Shown here piece after piece: positions 17,034-27,347 of a stretch of DNA of 64,000 bases; the stretch's first letter is position 1; every line of letters begins with the position of its first letter. The notes beneath the pieces were generated by a model. That model ran no database searches. It was not told the DNA's origin and saw only the letters and a list, made by a program, of their open reading frames with translations. This stretch comes from Paenibacillus odorifer. GTDB lineage: Bacteria > Bacillota > Bacilli > Paenibacillales > Paenibacillaceae. Position numbers and translations under genes: made by a program. The stretch is taken from NCBI RefSeq assembly GCF_000758725.1, contig NZ_CP009428.1:1736001-1800000 (forward strand), written 5' to 3'.

Positions 17034-17702
17034 ATGACTAATCCAGCTACTAAAAAATCAAAAGTGATCTTATTTCAGGGTGACTCCATTACGGATGGGA
17101 ATCGAGGTCGTGATGAAGACCCGAATCATATTCTTGGACATAGCTATGCGTATATCATCGGAGGCAAGCTAGGGAATGAGCGGGCAGAAGAAAATCTGGT
17201 ATTCTATAACCGCGGAGTGAGTGGAGATCGAATCTCCGATTTATATGCACGCTGGAATGAAGATGCAATTAGCTTGCAGCCTGACATCATTAGTATATTG
17301 ATTGGGGTAAACGATATTTGGAGAATGATGAAAGGGGAACCAAGTGGAGTTACGGACCGTTTTGAACGCGCTTACCGTCACGTACTTGAAGAAACACGTG
17401 AAGTTCTGCCACATACGAAGCTGGTTTTATGTGAGCCTTTTATTTTAAATACCGGAGCTCCAGCTGAACAGTGGACAGAATGGGAAGCGAAGATTACACA
17501 TTATCAGGGAGTGGTTAAGCAGCTGTCTGAGCAATTTGATACAGTTTATGTACCTCTACAGGATGCTTTCAACGCAGCTGCAGAGAGAGCAGAGGCAGCC
17601 TATTGGCTGTGGGACGGCGTTCACCCGACGACTGCCGGGCATGATCTGATTGCTGGGGAATGGCTGAAGGTCGTTTTGGAAAGTGGTCTTTTAAACAATT
17701 AA
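17034..17702 (+). CDS. SGNH/GDSL-type hydrolase
   Basis: A 222-residue cytoplasmic SGNH hydrolase, probably a carbohydrate or acyl esterase. The catalytic Ser is in FQGDSITDG, the Gly block is NRGVSGDRI, the Asn block is ILIGVNDIW, and the Asp-His pair is in WDGVHPTTAGH. Similar proteins remove acetyl groups from plant cell-wall sugars (the YesT/YesY/RhgT group). AAGGAG at about 17016 favours the ATG at 17034, although ATGs at 17022 and 16995 are in frame. It is a single gene and convergent with the DeoR regulator. Confidence 0.85.
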   Translation: MTNPATKKSKVILFQGDSITDGNRGRDEDPNHILGHSYAYIIGGKLGNERAEENLVFYNRGVSGDRISDLYARWNEDAISLQPDIISILIGVNDIWRMMKGEPSGVTDRFERAYRHVLEETREVLPHTKLVLCEPFILNTGAPAEQWTEWEAKITHYQGVVKQLSEQFDTVYVPLQDAFNAAAERAEAAYWLWDGVHPTTAGHDLIAGEWLKVVLESGLLNN

Positions 17703-17743
17703 GTTATAAAGTCATTACCTCTCTTTATCTATGCACCTACTGA

Positions 17744-18514
17744 TCACTCAGCGGGCGCATAGATAAGAGATACATGGTAATTATTTAAGAAATCGATCCA
17801 TTCCTCAGAAGGCTTCTGATCTGTAACGATATAATCCACTCTATCAAAGCTGAACAACTTAATGAACGCGGTCCGGTCAAATTTGGAGTGATCTACGAGC
17901 AGAACCACTTTATTCGCCTGCTGCTGCATAAGCACCTTCAGTTCGCTTTCTTCTTCATTTGAATCACTTAGACCGCCTGTCATGGACAATGCTTTACAGC
18001 TGAATATGGCTACATCCACATTATATTTTCGAATTGTCTGTGAAGCGGTATTTCCAACAAAGGAGCTGGTCTCGGGGCCTAAAATTCCACCTGTGGAAAT
18101 CAGCTTTTGACCGGAGTGTTGAAATTCAGATAATACCACCAGAGAGTTCGTAATAATTGTCAGATTGTTTTTCTCCTCAATAATTCTACGCAAGGCTTCA
18201 AACACCGTTGAGCTCGTATCCGTCACCAAGCTGTCTCCATCATTGATTAATTGCAGTACATTATCGGCTATGATTCGCTTCGCTTCAATATTGACCTGAT
18301 GCCTGCTGGTATAGGAAGGATCTTCATTGGTATGGGCGTTGAGAATGGCTCCACCATAATTTTTTTTGGCAAGACCTTCTTTGTCCAGTTTATCTAGATC
18401 CCGCCGAATGGTCTCTTCCGAGACGTTGAATTTTTGCGCTAGCTCTGCGACATGGACCTTCTTCTGTCTGTAAAGCTCTTTAATAATTAGATCCCGTCGT
18501 TCAAATGCTTTCAT
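17744..18514 (-). CDS. DeoR-family regulator of the fucose operon
   Basis: A 256-residue DeoR-type repressor. The N-terminal helix-turn-helix is at residues about 5-55 (HVAELAQKFNVSEETIRRDL, then LDKEGLAKKNYGGA). The C-terminal sugar-phosphate sensing domain contains TITNSLVVLS, STGG and LLVDHSKFDR. It diverges from fucI with 241 bp between, where repeated operator-like boxes lie, so it most likely controls fucose catabolism in response to a sugar phosphate such as fuculose-1-phosphate. ATG at 18514 is chosen because AAAGGTGA is spaced for it; GTG at 18526 is an alternative. Confidence 0.85.
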   Translation of the reverse strand: MKAFERRDLIIKELYRQKKVHVAELAQKFNVSEETIRRDLDKLDKEGLAKKNYGGAILNAHTNEDPSYTSRHQVNIEAKRIIADNVLQLINDGDSLVTDTSSTVFEALRRIIEEKNNLTIITNSLVVLSEFQHSGQKLISTGGILGPETSSFVGNTASQTIRKYNVDVAIFSCKALSMTGGLSDSNEEESELKVLMQQQANKVVLLVDHSKFDRTAFIKLFSFDRVDYIVTDQKPSEEWIDFLNNYHVSLIYAPAE

Positions 18515-18594
18515 TCGTTCACTCACCTTTATATATAAATCGTCTGCTTTCTAGTGTACTACATTGTTGTTTAAATCTAAAAATAATTACATAT

Positions 18595-18640
18595 TCACAT
18601 AAAACCACAATATATAATAATGATATCACATAAAACCACA
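18595..18640. promoter_or_regulatory. direct-repeat operator, two identical 15-bp boxes
   Basis: TCACATAAAACCACA occurs at 18595-18609 and again, unchanged, at 18626-18640. The two are 31 bp apart, close to three helical turns, so they face the same side of the DNA. A looser inverted copy (TGTTGTTTTGTGTTGA) lies at about 18659-18674. They sit between the DeoR regulator and fucI and are the best candidates for its binding sites. Confidence 0.65.
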
Positions 18641-18674
18641 CTTTTGTTTAGGTAATATGTTGTTTTGTGTTGAC

Positions 18675-18688
18675 TAAAGCGCTTGCAG
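18675..18688 (+). promoter_or_regulatory. possible cre site before fucI
   Basis: CTAAAGCGCTTGCA matches 12 of 14 positions of the TGWAARCGYTWNCW cre consensus. The leading TG is missing. It is 68 bp before the fucI start and directly follows the third operator-like box. This is a weaker candidate than the site at 6863. Confidence 0.45.
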
Positions 18689-18755
18689 ATTTTATGATGA
18701 AGGAGAAATAGATCTATTAACGATGACTCTAAGATGATCTTGAGGAGGAACGGCA

Positions 18756-20522
<1,767 letters not shown>

Positions 20523-20551
20523 AATCTTCTTGTGAAGCAGGTGTGCGTGAA

Positions 20552-21997
20552 ATGGGTGATACGATTAAGCTTCTGGCTATGGATCTTGGCGCCAGCTCCG
20601 GAAGAGTGATGTTGGGATTGTATGACGGTAACACCCTTCGCATGGAAGAAATTCATCGGTTTGCTAATACCCCGGTGTATATTGGCGGGCATTTGTATTG
20701 GGATGTTTTGAAGCTCTTCCACGAAATGAAAAAAGGAATCCAGAGAGCTTATAGGGCGCGTGGAAAATTGAGATCTCTAAGCGTGGATACGTGGGGAGTC
20801 GATTACGGTTTTATTGATAAAAGAGGGATGTTGCTCTATTCCCCCCATCATTATAGGGATAAGAGAATGGGAAGTCATCGTCAAGGGTTGGAGGTACTGC
20901 TTCCGCCAAGGGAGCAATTTAGCGTTACTGGTATTCAACCGAGCTTGATTAATACGGTTTATCAGCTGTTTGCTGATTTTCAGGATAATGATTCTCTGCT
21001 AGAGGTCGCAGATACTATTTTAATGATGCCAGACCTGTTCCACTATTTGTTCTCTGGTATCGCGGCAGCAGAAAGCACGATTTGGAGTACAAGTGGCTTA
21101 ATGGACGCTGTATCTGGTGAAGTCTCTACTGAAGTATTTAGCAGGCTTAGTATCCCGGTTAGCCTAGTGCCACAACAGGTTCAATCGGGGACGGTCATTG
21201 GTCCTATCCTTCCGGTAATTCAAGAGGAGCTTAGCGTTGGTCCAATGGAGGTAATTGCGGGTGCTTCTCATGATACGGCTTCAGCAGTAGCTTCCATTCC
21301 GTATTCTCTTAAGGATAATGCAGCATTTATAAGCTGTGGAACATGGTCGATAGTGGGCATGGAGACGCCTGAAGCTGTCATTACAGAGAAAAGCTATGAA
21401 TACGGATTCACAAATGAGCAGTGTTACGGCCAATCTAATCGTTTGCTCAAAAATATAACGGGACTATGGATTTTGCAGGAGCTGCAAAGGAATTGGGCAG
21501 AAGCGGGAAAATACGTCAGCCAAGGCCAAATGGTTGAGCTAGCTGAAACCATAAATCATGCCCCAGCAATTATTGATCCGAATGATGAACTGTTTAGTAC
21601 ACCCGGTGTGATGACCCAACGGATTAGAGAATATTGCGAACGAACAGGCCAGCAAGCCCCCTACACGAAAGCTGAGATTATTCGCGTCATACTTGAGAGC
21701 TTAGCAGAGTCCTATCGCCATACGATTAACGAAATGGAAGAGATCACCGGCAAAAAAATCAATATCATTCATATGGTCGGTGGTGGGATTCAGAATGAAC
21801 TGCTCTGTCAGCTTACCGCTAATATTACGGGGAGAAAAGTTGTAGCAGGGCCTGTGGAAGCTAGTGCAATTGGCAATATAATTATTCAACTGGCTGCCCT
21901 AGGGGAATTGGAAATCTCCGAGGGCAAGCAGGTAGTGGAAAGATCTTTTGCCTTTAAGACATATCAGCCTTCTTTGGTGAAGGTTTGTGAAAAATAG
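20552..21997 (+). CDS. fucK: L-fuculokinase (rhamnulokinase-like FGGY kinase)
   Basis: A 481-residue FGGY-family sugar kinase that would phosphorylate L-fuculose at O-1. The ATP-binding start LLAMDLGASSGRVMLG is at about residues 7-22. VDTWGVDYGFID follows near residue 85, and a late HMVGGGIQNELLCQLTANI block holds the second nucleotide contact. In sequence it is nearer to rhamnulokinase RhaB than to E. coli FucK, but the neighbours are all fucose genes. In-frame starts up to 20447 lie inside fucI; ATG at 20552 is 29 bp after it. Confidence 0.88.
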   Translation: MGDTIKLLAMDLGASSGRVMLGLYDGNTLRMEEIHRFANTPVYIGGHLYWDVLKLFHEMKKGIQRAYRARGKLRSLSVDTWGVDYGFIDKRGMLLYSPHHYRDKRMGSHRQGLEVLLPPREQFSVTGIQPSLINTVYQLFADFQDNDSLLEVADTILMMPDLFHYLFSGIAAAESTIWSTSGLMDAVSGEVSTEVFSRLSIPVSLVPQQVQSGTVIGPILPVIQEELSVGPMEVIAGASHDTASAVASIPYSLKDNAAFISCGTWSIVGMETPEAVITEKSYEYGFTNEQCYGQSNRLLKNITGLWILQELQRNWAEAGKYVSQGQMVELAETINHAPAIIDPNDELFSTPGVMTQRIREYCERTGQQAPYTKAEIIRVILESLAESYRHTINEMEEITGKKINIIHMVGGGIQNELLCQLTANITGRKVVAGPVEASAIGNIIIQLAALGELEISEGKQVVERSFAFKTYQPSLVKVCEK

Positions 21998-22017
21998 GAT
22001 ACGAGGAGAGAAACCCT

Positions 22018-22668
22018 ATGGATACATTGGAACAAAAATTACGTTTGCAGATTTGTGATATCGGGAGAAACCTGTTTAATAAAGATTTTATCGCGGCTAA
22101 TGATGGGAATATTTCTGCTCGCTTATCAGAGAATGTAATTCTGACTACCCCCAGAGCGGTGAGTAAGGGATATTTAGAGCCTCATATGCTTGTAAAAGTG
22201 AATCTGCAAGGTGAAGTCCTTGAAGCTGCTGAAGGCTACAGACCCTCAACGGAAGCAAAAATGCATCTAAGAATTTATAATGAGCTGCCAGAGATGAAGG
22301 GCGTGGTCCATGCACATCCCCCGTATGCTACTGCATTTGCCATAAAAGGTGAGGCGCTCGACAAGATGATGATGCCAGAGTCGGTGATTATGATCGGAGA
22401 TATTCCGTTGGCGGAATATGGAACACCATCGACGGAAGAAATTCCAGATTCACTGATGCCTTTCCTGGGCAAAAAAACTGCGGTCCTGCTCGAGAATCAC
22501 GGAGCCCTTACTTGGGGAGAAGATGTTATGGAAGCATATCTGAATATGGAACGGCTTGAGTATACGGCCAAGCTCACCTTCATTACCCGGATGATTGGCG
22601 GGGAGAGAGAATTGCCGCAGCATCGGATTGATGAGCTGGTAGCGTTGCGATCATTTTATGGGAAGTAA
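22018..22668 (+). CDS. fucA: L-fuculose-1-phosphate aldolase
   Basis: A 216-residue class II aldolase that splits fuculose-1-phosphate into dihydroxyacetone phosphate and L-lactaldehyde. The zinc site is seen in VVHAHPPYATAFA (two His) and in LLENHGALTWG (third His), with the catalytic Glu in PSTEAKMHL. Length agrees with FucA. GAGGAGAG lies before the ATG. It is 20 bp after fucK and 11 bp before fucU. Confidence 0.95.
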   Translation: MDTLEQKLRLQICDIGRNLFNKDFIAANDGNISARLSENVILTTPRAVSKGYLEPHMLVKVNLQGEVLEAAEGYRPSTEAKMHLRIYNELPEMKGVVHAHPPYATAFAIKGEALDKMMMPESVIMIGDIPLAEYGTPSTEEIPDSLMPFLGKKTAVLLENHGALTWGEDVMEAYLNMERLEYTAKLTFITRMIGGERELPQHRIDELVALRSFYGK

Positions 22669-22679
22669 AGAGGTGCCTT

Positions 22680-23108
22680 ATGTTAAAAGGAATTCCTAAG
22701 CTGCTCTCTCCGGAGCTGGTGCGCATTCTGATGGAAATGGGTCATGGGGATGAGCTTGTATTGGCTGATGCTAATTATCCCGGACATTCGTTGAATCCGA
22801 GGGTACTGAGATATGATGGCATCGGTATTCCTGACCTGCTGGATGCCATCTTAGAGTTGTTACCTCTGGATCATTATGCAGAGCAACAGGTGGCTTTTAT
22901 GGCAGTGGTGGCTGGAGATCCAACTGTGCCGGTCATCTGGTCCACATACGAGACTATCATTGCCAAGCATGATGCTGAAGCGACGATTAAACATGAGGAA
23001 CGTTTTGATTTCTATAACCGTTCTAAGCAAAGTTATGCGGTTATAGTTACTGGTGAAGAAGCATTGTATGGGAATGTTATTCTTAAAAAAGGCGTTATTA
23101 AAAGTTAA
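22680..23108 (+). CDS. fucU: L-fucose mutarotase
   Basis: A 142-residue RbsD/FucU-family protein that interconverts alpha and beta anomers of L-fucose. The N-terminal LLSPELVRILMEMGHGDELVLADANYPGHS contains the conserved active-site His of MGHGD and the DANYP motif. A Tyr near the C-terminus (FDFYNRSKQSYAVIVTGE) completes the site. It closes the fucose operon; no fucose permease is present in the operon, so fucose must come from an importer elsewhere or from intracellular hydrolysis. Confidence 0.95.
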   Translation: MLKGIPKLLSPELVRILMEMGHGDELVLADANYPGHSLNPRVLRYDGIGIPDLLDAILELLPLDHYAEQQVAFMAVVAGDPTVPVIWSTYETIIAKHDAEATIKHEERFDFYNRSKQSYAVIVTGEEALYGNVILKKGVIKS

Positions 23109-23122
23109 AATAACGGAAATGA

Positions 23123-23165
23123 AGCCGCTAACCGCTTGGGTGACCAAGGAGTTAGCGGCTTTTTA
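23123..23165. terminator. terminator between fucU and the GH42 gene
   Basis: AGCCGCTAAC at 23123-23132 pairs with GTTAGCGGCT at 23151-23160, and CTTGG/CCAAG (23135-23139, 23144-23148) forms an inner stem. Five T residues follow the stem on the plus strand. It separates two convergent genes. Confidence 0.88.
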
Positions 23166-23183
23166 TGCTGTAAGGATAAGTAT

Positions 23184-25175
23184 TTATAACCGGATTACCC
23201 TGTACTCATATGCACCAAGGGAGAGGGGGCCGCAGGCCACGGATTTGCCTGAGAGAACATCATGTCCGTCCCGCGGGAGTGTGAGACTTCCCCCGTGTCC
23301 ATCCATATTTACAATGGTCCACACTTCGGTACCTTGGTCATTGCTTCTAGGGCAGACAAGGGTTCCCTTAGTGACATCACTGCGTACGGTAACACCAGTA
23401 CGTTCTGCATAATGATCAATAAGTTTACATAACATTAGGTCACCTTCTTCACCGGCAGGCATTGAACCCAGCATAACAATAGTACCTTGTCCGTAAGGCT
23501 GCTCCGTCAGGAAGGACAAACCCGGCGTCACCCCCTCCGTAATCATTCCGAGACTGGAAGCGGACTCTGAAACGGGTTCAAAAACAGAACTCCACATGGA
23601 CAAGGGAGCAGATACCCCAAAAGCGTGTCCAATCGTGCCTGTTGATTCCAGCGGATAGATAAACTTAGTTTTGACTCCTGCTAATCGCTCCAATTCCCCA
23701 AGTCCGGCATTCGTATGAAGGGTATGCTCCTTCGTTCGTCCTCCGGTAAGAGGACCGACAATCCAAATCCCGCCAGTTGCTGTGAAGGCCAGCGCACTTT
23801 CCACATACTCGGGGGACAAATAATGTACGAATGGAGTGAATAACAGCTTGTATCCGGTTAAGTCACCGCCTTCGGGCAGCAGATCCCGGTGAATACCCAT
23901 ATGTAGAATTCTTTTGTAGAAATCGCCCAGCAGACTACGATAATTTAGCTTCCGATGAGGTTCAGTTGCGAGATAAGCTTTGGTTCTGTCCGAATAGGTA
24001 ATCGCAACATCTGCCCGAAGGGGCCGGGTGGAGAGCATAATTTGTTCAATTTCTTGCCGTGCTTGATTGGCCTCCAGCACATTATCGTACCCTAGAGCGG
24101 GTTCTCCCCAGGCACTAAGGATCGAGCTATGTGTTTGTTCACTTCCGGAAGTATGCTGGCGCCAGATCCAATAGCAAAATGCACCTGCACCCAGCGCATA
24201 GGCGGCAACCGCTTCTGCCTTCAGATATCCGTTCGGATGTGGCACACCAAAACTTACTAGAGATGCGGCAAACGAGGGTCCTGTCTCCATTATCCAGAAA
24301 TTTTTTCCCGGCTTGAAATTTCGCCATAGATCACAGTTAAGCAGATAAGCATGCATATTTTCCTGTGAGGCATAAGTGTCGTAGGCGGCAAAGTCGAGAT
24401 TCTGAAATAGCCGCTCATTATCTAGATGAAAAGCGACACTGCTGTTGTGGGTAATTGGTGCAGAGGAGTGGCGGCGGATAATATCAGCCTGCTCATCGGC
24501 GAATTCAGCGATTTTTTCCATTGAAAATAAGCGGTACATCGTCCGCAGAGATGAATTGTGGAGGAAAGGTGCGGGTCCTGGCTGTGGCACCTGATCAAAA
24601 CGTTGATAAGTTTGGCTCCAGACGGCTGTTCCCCATGCCTCATTCAACTTTTCAATGGAGCTGTAGCGCTGCTGCAACCAGATATGCCATAAGCCTTTAC
24701 AGGTCTCACACATGCACTCCGCCACATGCGCTTTGAATTCGTTATCGAGCTGCCAGGCGGTTAACCCCGGCAGTGCTCCGGTCTCCTTGGCAATATGCTC
24801 CGTAATGATGGCAGCCCGTTTACGAAAATAAGGATTGTTCGTACAGATATGCTGCCGTGCTCCATGTCCCATTACCGTTCCGCTCTCATCCACATAACAG
24901 CGCTCAGGATGTCCATGAGTAAGCCAGATGGGGGGTGTAGGTGTCGGCGTACACATTACTGTGTCAATTCCGTTTCTATGTAACCTTTCGATATATTTCA
25001 CGACGGGACCAATATCAATCTTATCTTCTTCTGGCTCCAAGGCAGACCAAATGAATTCTCCGATTCGTACGATATTAATCCCCGTTTCTTTCATTAGAAG
25101 GATGTCCTGCTCAAGCACCTCTTCACTCCATAGCTCGGGATACCAAGCAGCACCGTAGTATAGCTTGTTCTTCAA
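23184..25175 (-). CDS. GH42 beta-galactosidase
   Basis: A 663-residue GH42 enzyme. The acid/base is Glu146 in WQLDNEF and the nucleophile is Glu296 in IMETGPS. Cysteines 111, 153, 155 and 158 match the structural zinc cluster of GH42. Trimer-forming and small beta domains follow from about residue 390. There is no signal peptide. The start is TTG at 25175 with AAAGGAGG upstream. It diverges from the importer operon at 25440, so it probably removes galactose from imported galactan or rhamnogalacturonan side chains. Confidence 0.93.
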   Translation of the reverse strand: MKNKLYYGAAWYPELWSEEVLEQDILLMKETGINIVRIGEFIWSALEPEEDKIDIGPVVKYIERLHRNGIDTVMCTPTPTPPIWLTHGHPERCYVDESGTVMGHGARQHICTNNPYFRKRAAIITEHIAKETGALPGLTAWQLDNEFKAHVAECMCETCKGLWHIWLQQRYSSIEKLNEAWGTAVWSQTYQRFDQVPQPGPAPFLHNSSLRTMYRLFSMEKIAEFADEQADIIRRHSSAPITHNSSVAFHLDNERLFQNLDFAAYDTYASQENMHAYLLNCDLWRNFKPGKNFWIMETGPSFAASLVSFGVPHPNGYLKAEAVAAYALGAGAFCYWIWRQHTSGSEQTHSSILSAWGEPALGYDNVLEANQARQEIEQIMLSTRPLRADVAITYSDRTKAYLATEPHRKLNYRSLLGDFYKRILHMGIHRDLLPEGGDLTGYKLLFTPFVHYLSPEYVESALAFTATGGIWIVGPLTGGRTKEHTLHTNAGLGELERLAGVKTKFIYPLESTGTIGHAFGVSAPLSMWSSVFEPVSESASSLGMITEGVTPGLSFLTEQPYGQGTIVMLGSMPAGEEGDLMLCKLIDHYAERTGVTVRSDVTKGTLVCPRSNDQGTEVWTIVNMDGHGGSLTLPRDGHDVLSGKSVACGPLSLGAYEYRVIRL

Positions 25176-25201
25176 TTCAGTTCCTCCTTTAAGGCAAACA
25201 T

Positions 25202-25347
25202 TTGCTGGAAATCATCACTTGGAATCATAGGTGCTTAATGTCTTACGGACAATAGTAAACTTTTGCGCGGTTTGGACTTTTTAGATAAAATGGGATTTTT
25301 AGCTTATATAGAGCGTTCAAAAAAGTCCGATTGCTGGAAAAAATCAC
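25202..25347. promoter_or_regulatory. divergent control region with repeated boxes between GH42 and the importer operon
   Basis: TTGCTGGAAA-ATCAC-like boxes occur at 25202-25217 and 25331-25347. GGACTTTTT at 25274-25282 and AAAAAGTCC at 25320-25328 form an inverted pair. All lie in the 264-bp gap between two divergent units controlled, presumably, by the AraC-type sensor at 28986. Which protein binds which box is not known. Confidence 0.4.
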
Positions 25348-25439
25348 TAGCAGCATAATAGGAGTCGCAGTAAGGGTGATTGCAGTAATCCATGGCTACA
25401 GTAATCGCGAGATGTACATGACAAATGGAGGTGAACAGG

Positions 25440-26411
25440 ATGAAGCACGTAACAGTTCCGGGAACTGCAGAACAACAGCCAAAGCCGCAGACCTATCGAA
25501 ATATCCGGGTAAGAAGATGGAAACGTTTTAAACGTGATAAATGGTTATATATTCTGCTGCTCCCTGGAGTCCTTTATTTTCTTGTTTTCAAATATGTTCC
25601 GATGTGGGGCGTGCTGTTGGCTTTTAAGAATTACCAGCCGTTTCTTGGTTTTCAGAAAAGTGAATGGGTAGGTTTTGAGCATTTTCGTGTTTTTTTCCAG
25701 AATCCCGATTTCTTTATGCTGCTGCGCAATACGTTATTGTTATCTTTTTATAATTTGATTTTCTTTTTTCCGGCGCCGATTATTCTGGCACTACTTCTAA
25801 ACGAAATACGGCTTTCCTTCTATAAAAAGACGATACAAACGATGATTTATGTTCCGCACTTTATATCCATGGTCATTGTGGCCAGTATGAGCTATGTATT
25901 TCTAACTACGGAAGGCGGGACTGTAAATGAGTTTTTGTATACGTTTACAGGCAGGAAAATAGACTTTCTAGCTAATCCCGACTGGTTCCGTCCATTGATT
26001 ATTCTCCAGACGATCTGGAAGGAGTGCGGTTGGGGGACAATTATATTCCTGGCAGCGCTGGCCGGTGTAGATGTGGAGCAATATGAGGCTGCGGTAGTAG
26101 ACGGTGCGAACAGGTGGCGGCAGATTTGGCATATTACGTTGCCTGCTATTCGCAGTACAATCGTTATTTTACTTATTCTTCGGATGGGAACGATTTTGGA
26201 TAACGGTTTTGAACAAATTTATTTAATGATGAATGCTCTTAATCGTGAAGTAGGTGAGGTGTTCGATACCTATGTATACGCACTGGGAATCACCCAGGGA
26301 GCTTTTAGCTACAGTACAGCTGTTGGATTATTCAAATCAATAATCGGTGTGACGCTTGTGCTCGGGACGAATTGGATCGCCAAAAAATTTGGTGAATCCG
26401 GACTTTATTGA
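25440..26411 (+). CDS. LplB-type sugar ABC transporter permease
   Basis: A 323-residue inner membrane permease of the CUT1 class, LplB group. Six membrane segments can be followed from WLYILLLPGVLYFLVF (about 38-53). The EAA loop that contacts the ATPase is at about 215-235 (YEAAVVDGANRWRQIWHITL). The basic N-terminus RVRRWKRFKRDKW is typical of the group. GGAGGTG precedes ATG 25440; an in-frame ATG at 25425 is less likely. No ATPase gene follows, so a shared MsmX-like ATPase elsewhere is expected. Confidence 0.9.
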   Translation: MKHVTVPGTAEQQPKPQTYRNIRVRRWKRFKRDKWLYILLLPGVLYFLVFKYVPMWGVLLAFKNYQPFLGFQKSEWVGFEHFRVFFQNPDFFMLLRNTLLLSFYNLIFFFPAPIILALLLNEIRLSFYKKTIQTMIYVPHFISMVIVASMSYVFLTTEGGTVNEFLYTFTGRKIDFLANPDWFRPLIILQTIWKECGWGTIIFLAALAGVDVEQYEAAVVDGANRWRQIWHITLPAIRSTIVILLILRMGTILDNGFEQIYLMMNALNREVGEVFDTYVYALGITQGAFSYSTAVGLFKSIIGVTLVLGTNWIAKKFGESGLY

Positions 26412-26428
26412 GAAGGGAGTAGCTTGCT

Positions 26429-27313
26429 GTGGCCAAACAATACAAGAGTACGGGTGGAACTGCATTTGATGTATTCAATTATATATTTTTAGGGATTATC
26501 GGAATCGTAGCGATTCTCCCTTTCCTCTTTGTGGTTTCGGGCTCCTTCGCTACAGATGCGGAAATTACTAAACGTGCCGTATTCCTGATCCCGACCACGA
26601 TTTCATTTGACGCCTACCGATTTATCTTTTCAACAGATACGATTATGCGCAGTATAGGGGTTTCTATTTATGTTACGGTAATCGGAACTGTCGTTAATTT
26701 ATTCTTCACGGTAACAATGGCTTATCCGATGGCAAAACGATATCTGATGGGCCGTAATTTGGTACTCAACCTTGTTATTTTTACGATGCTGTTCGGTGGA
26801 GGAATGATTCCAACCTATCTCGTCATTCGGGAACTGCATCTGCTGGATACGCTCAATTCTCTTATTTTACCGGGAGCAATTAGCGCCTTTAACCTGATTA
26901 TTGTCAAAAACTTTTTTCAGGAGCTGCCTATAGAAATGGAAGAAGCGGCGCGTATTGATGGTTGTTCTGAGCTGGGCTTGTTGTGGAAGATAGTCCTTCC
27001 TTTATCCAAACCGGTTCTTGCTACATTTACGTTGTTCTATGCTGTGGGACATTGGAACAATTTCTTCTCGGCACTGCTCTACATTACGGATCCGACAAAA
27101 TGGCCTTTGCAGGTGATGCTGCGACAGATCGTAATGTTGTCCCAATCTGCGGCTGGCGATATGAGTTCTATGGATCCGAGCTTTGTGCAGCCACCGGAGC
27201 AGTCGATTAAAATGGCGGTCATTGTAGTAGGTACTCTACCAATTTTATGTGTGTACCCATTTCTGCAAAAACATTTCGCTAAAGGGGTGATGCTGGGTTC
27301 TGTTAAAGGATAG
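26429..27313 (+). CDS. YtcP-type sugar ABC transporter permease
   Basis: A 294-residue second permease, YtcP/LplC group, with six membrane segments (the first is IIGIVAILPFLFVVSGSFA). The EAA loop is EMEEAARIDGCSELGLLWKI at about residues 170-190. The C-terminal MLGSVKG is typical. The start is GTG at 26429 with GAAGGGAG upstream, 17 bp after the first permease. It would pair with that permease to form the channel. Confidence 0.9.
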   Translation: MAKQYKSTGGTAFDVFNYIFLGIIGIVAILPFLFVVSGSFATDAEITKRAVFLIPTTISFDAYRFIFSTDTIMRSIGVSIYVTVIGTVVNLFFTVTMAYPMAKRYLMGRNLVLNLVIFTMLFGGGMIPTYLVIRELHLLDTLNSLILPGAISAFNLIIVKNFFQELPIEMEEAARIDGCSELGLLWKIVLPLSKPVLATFTLFYAVGHWNNFFSALLYITDPTKWPLQVMLRQIVMLSQSAAGDMSSMDPSFVQPPEQSIKMAVIVVGTLPILCVYPFLQKHFAKGVMLGSVKG

Positions 27314-27347
27314 CAAACTTAACTTATTCCAATTTGGAGGTATAATA

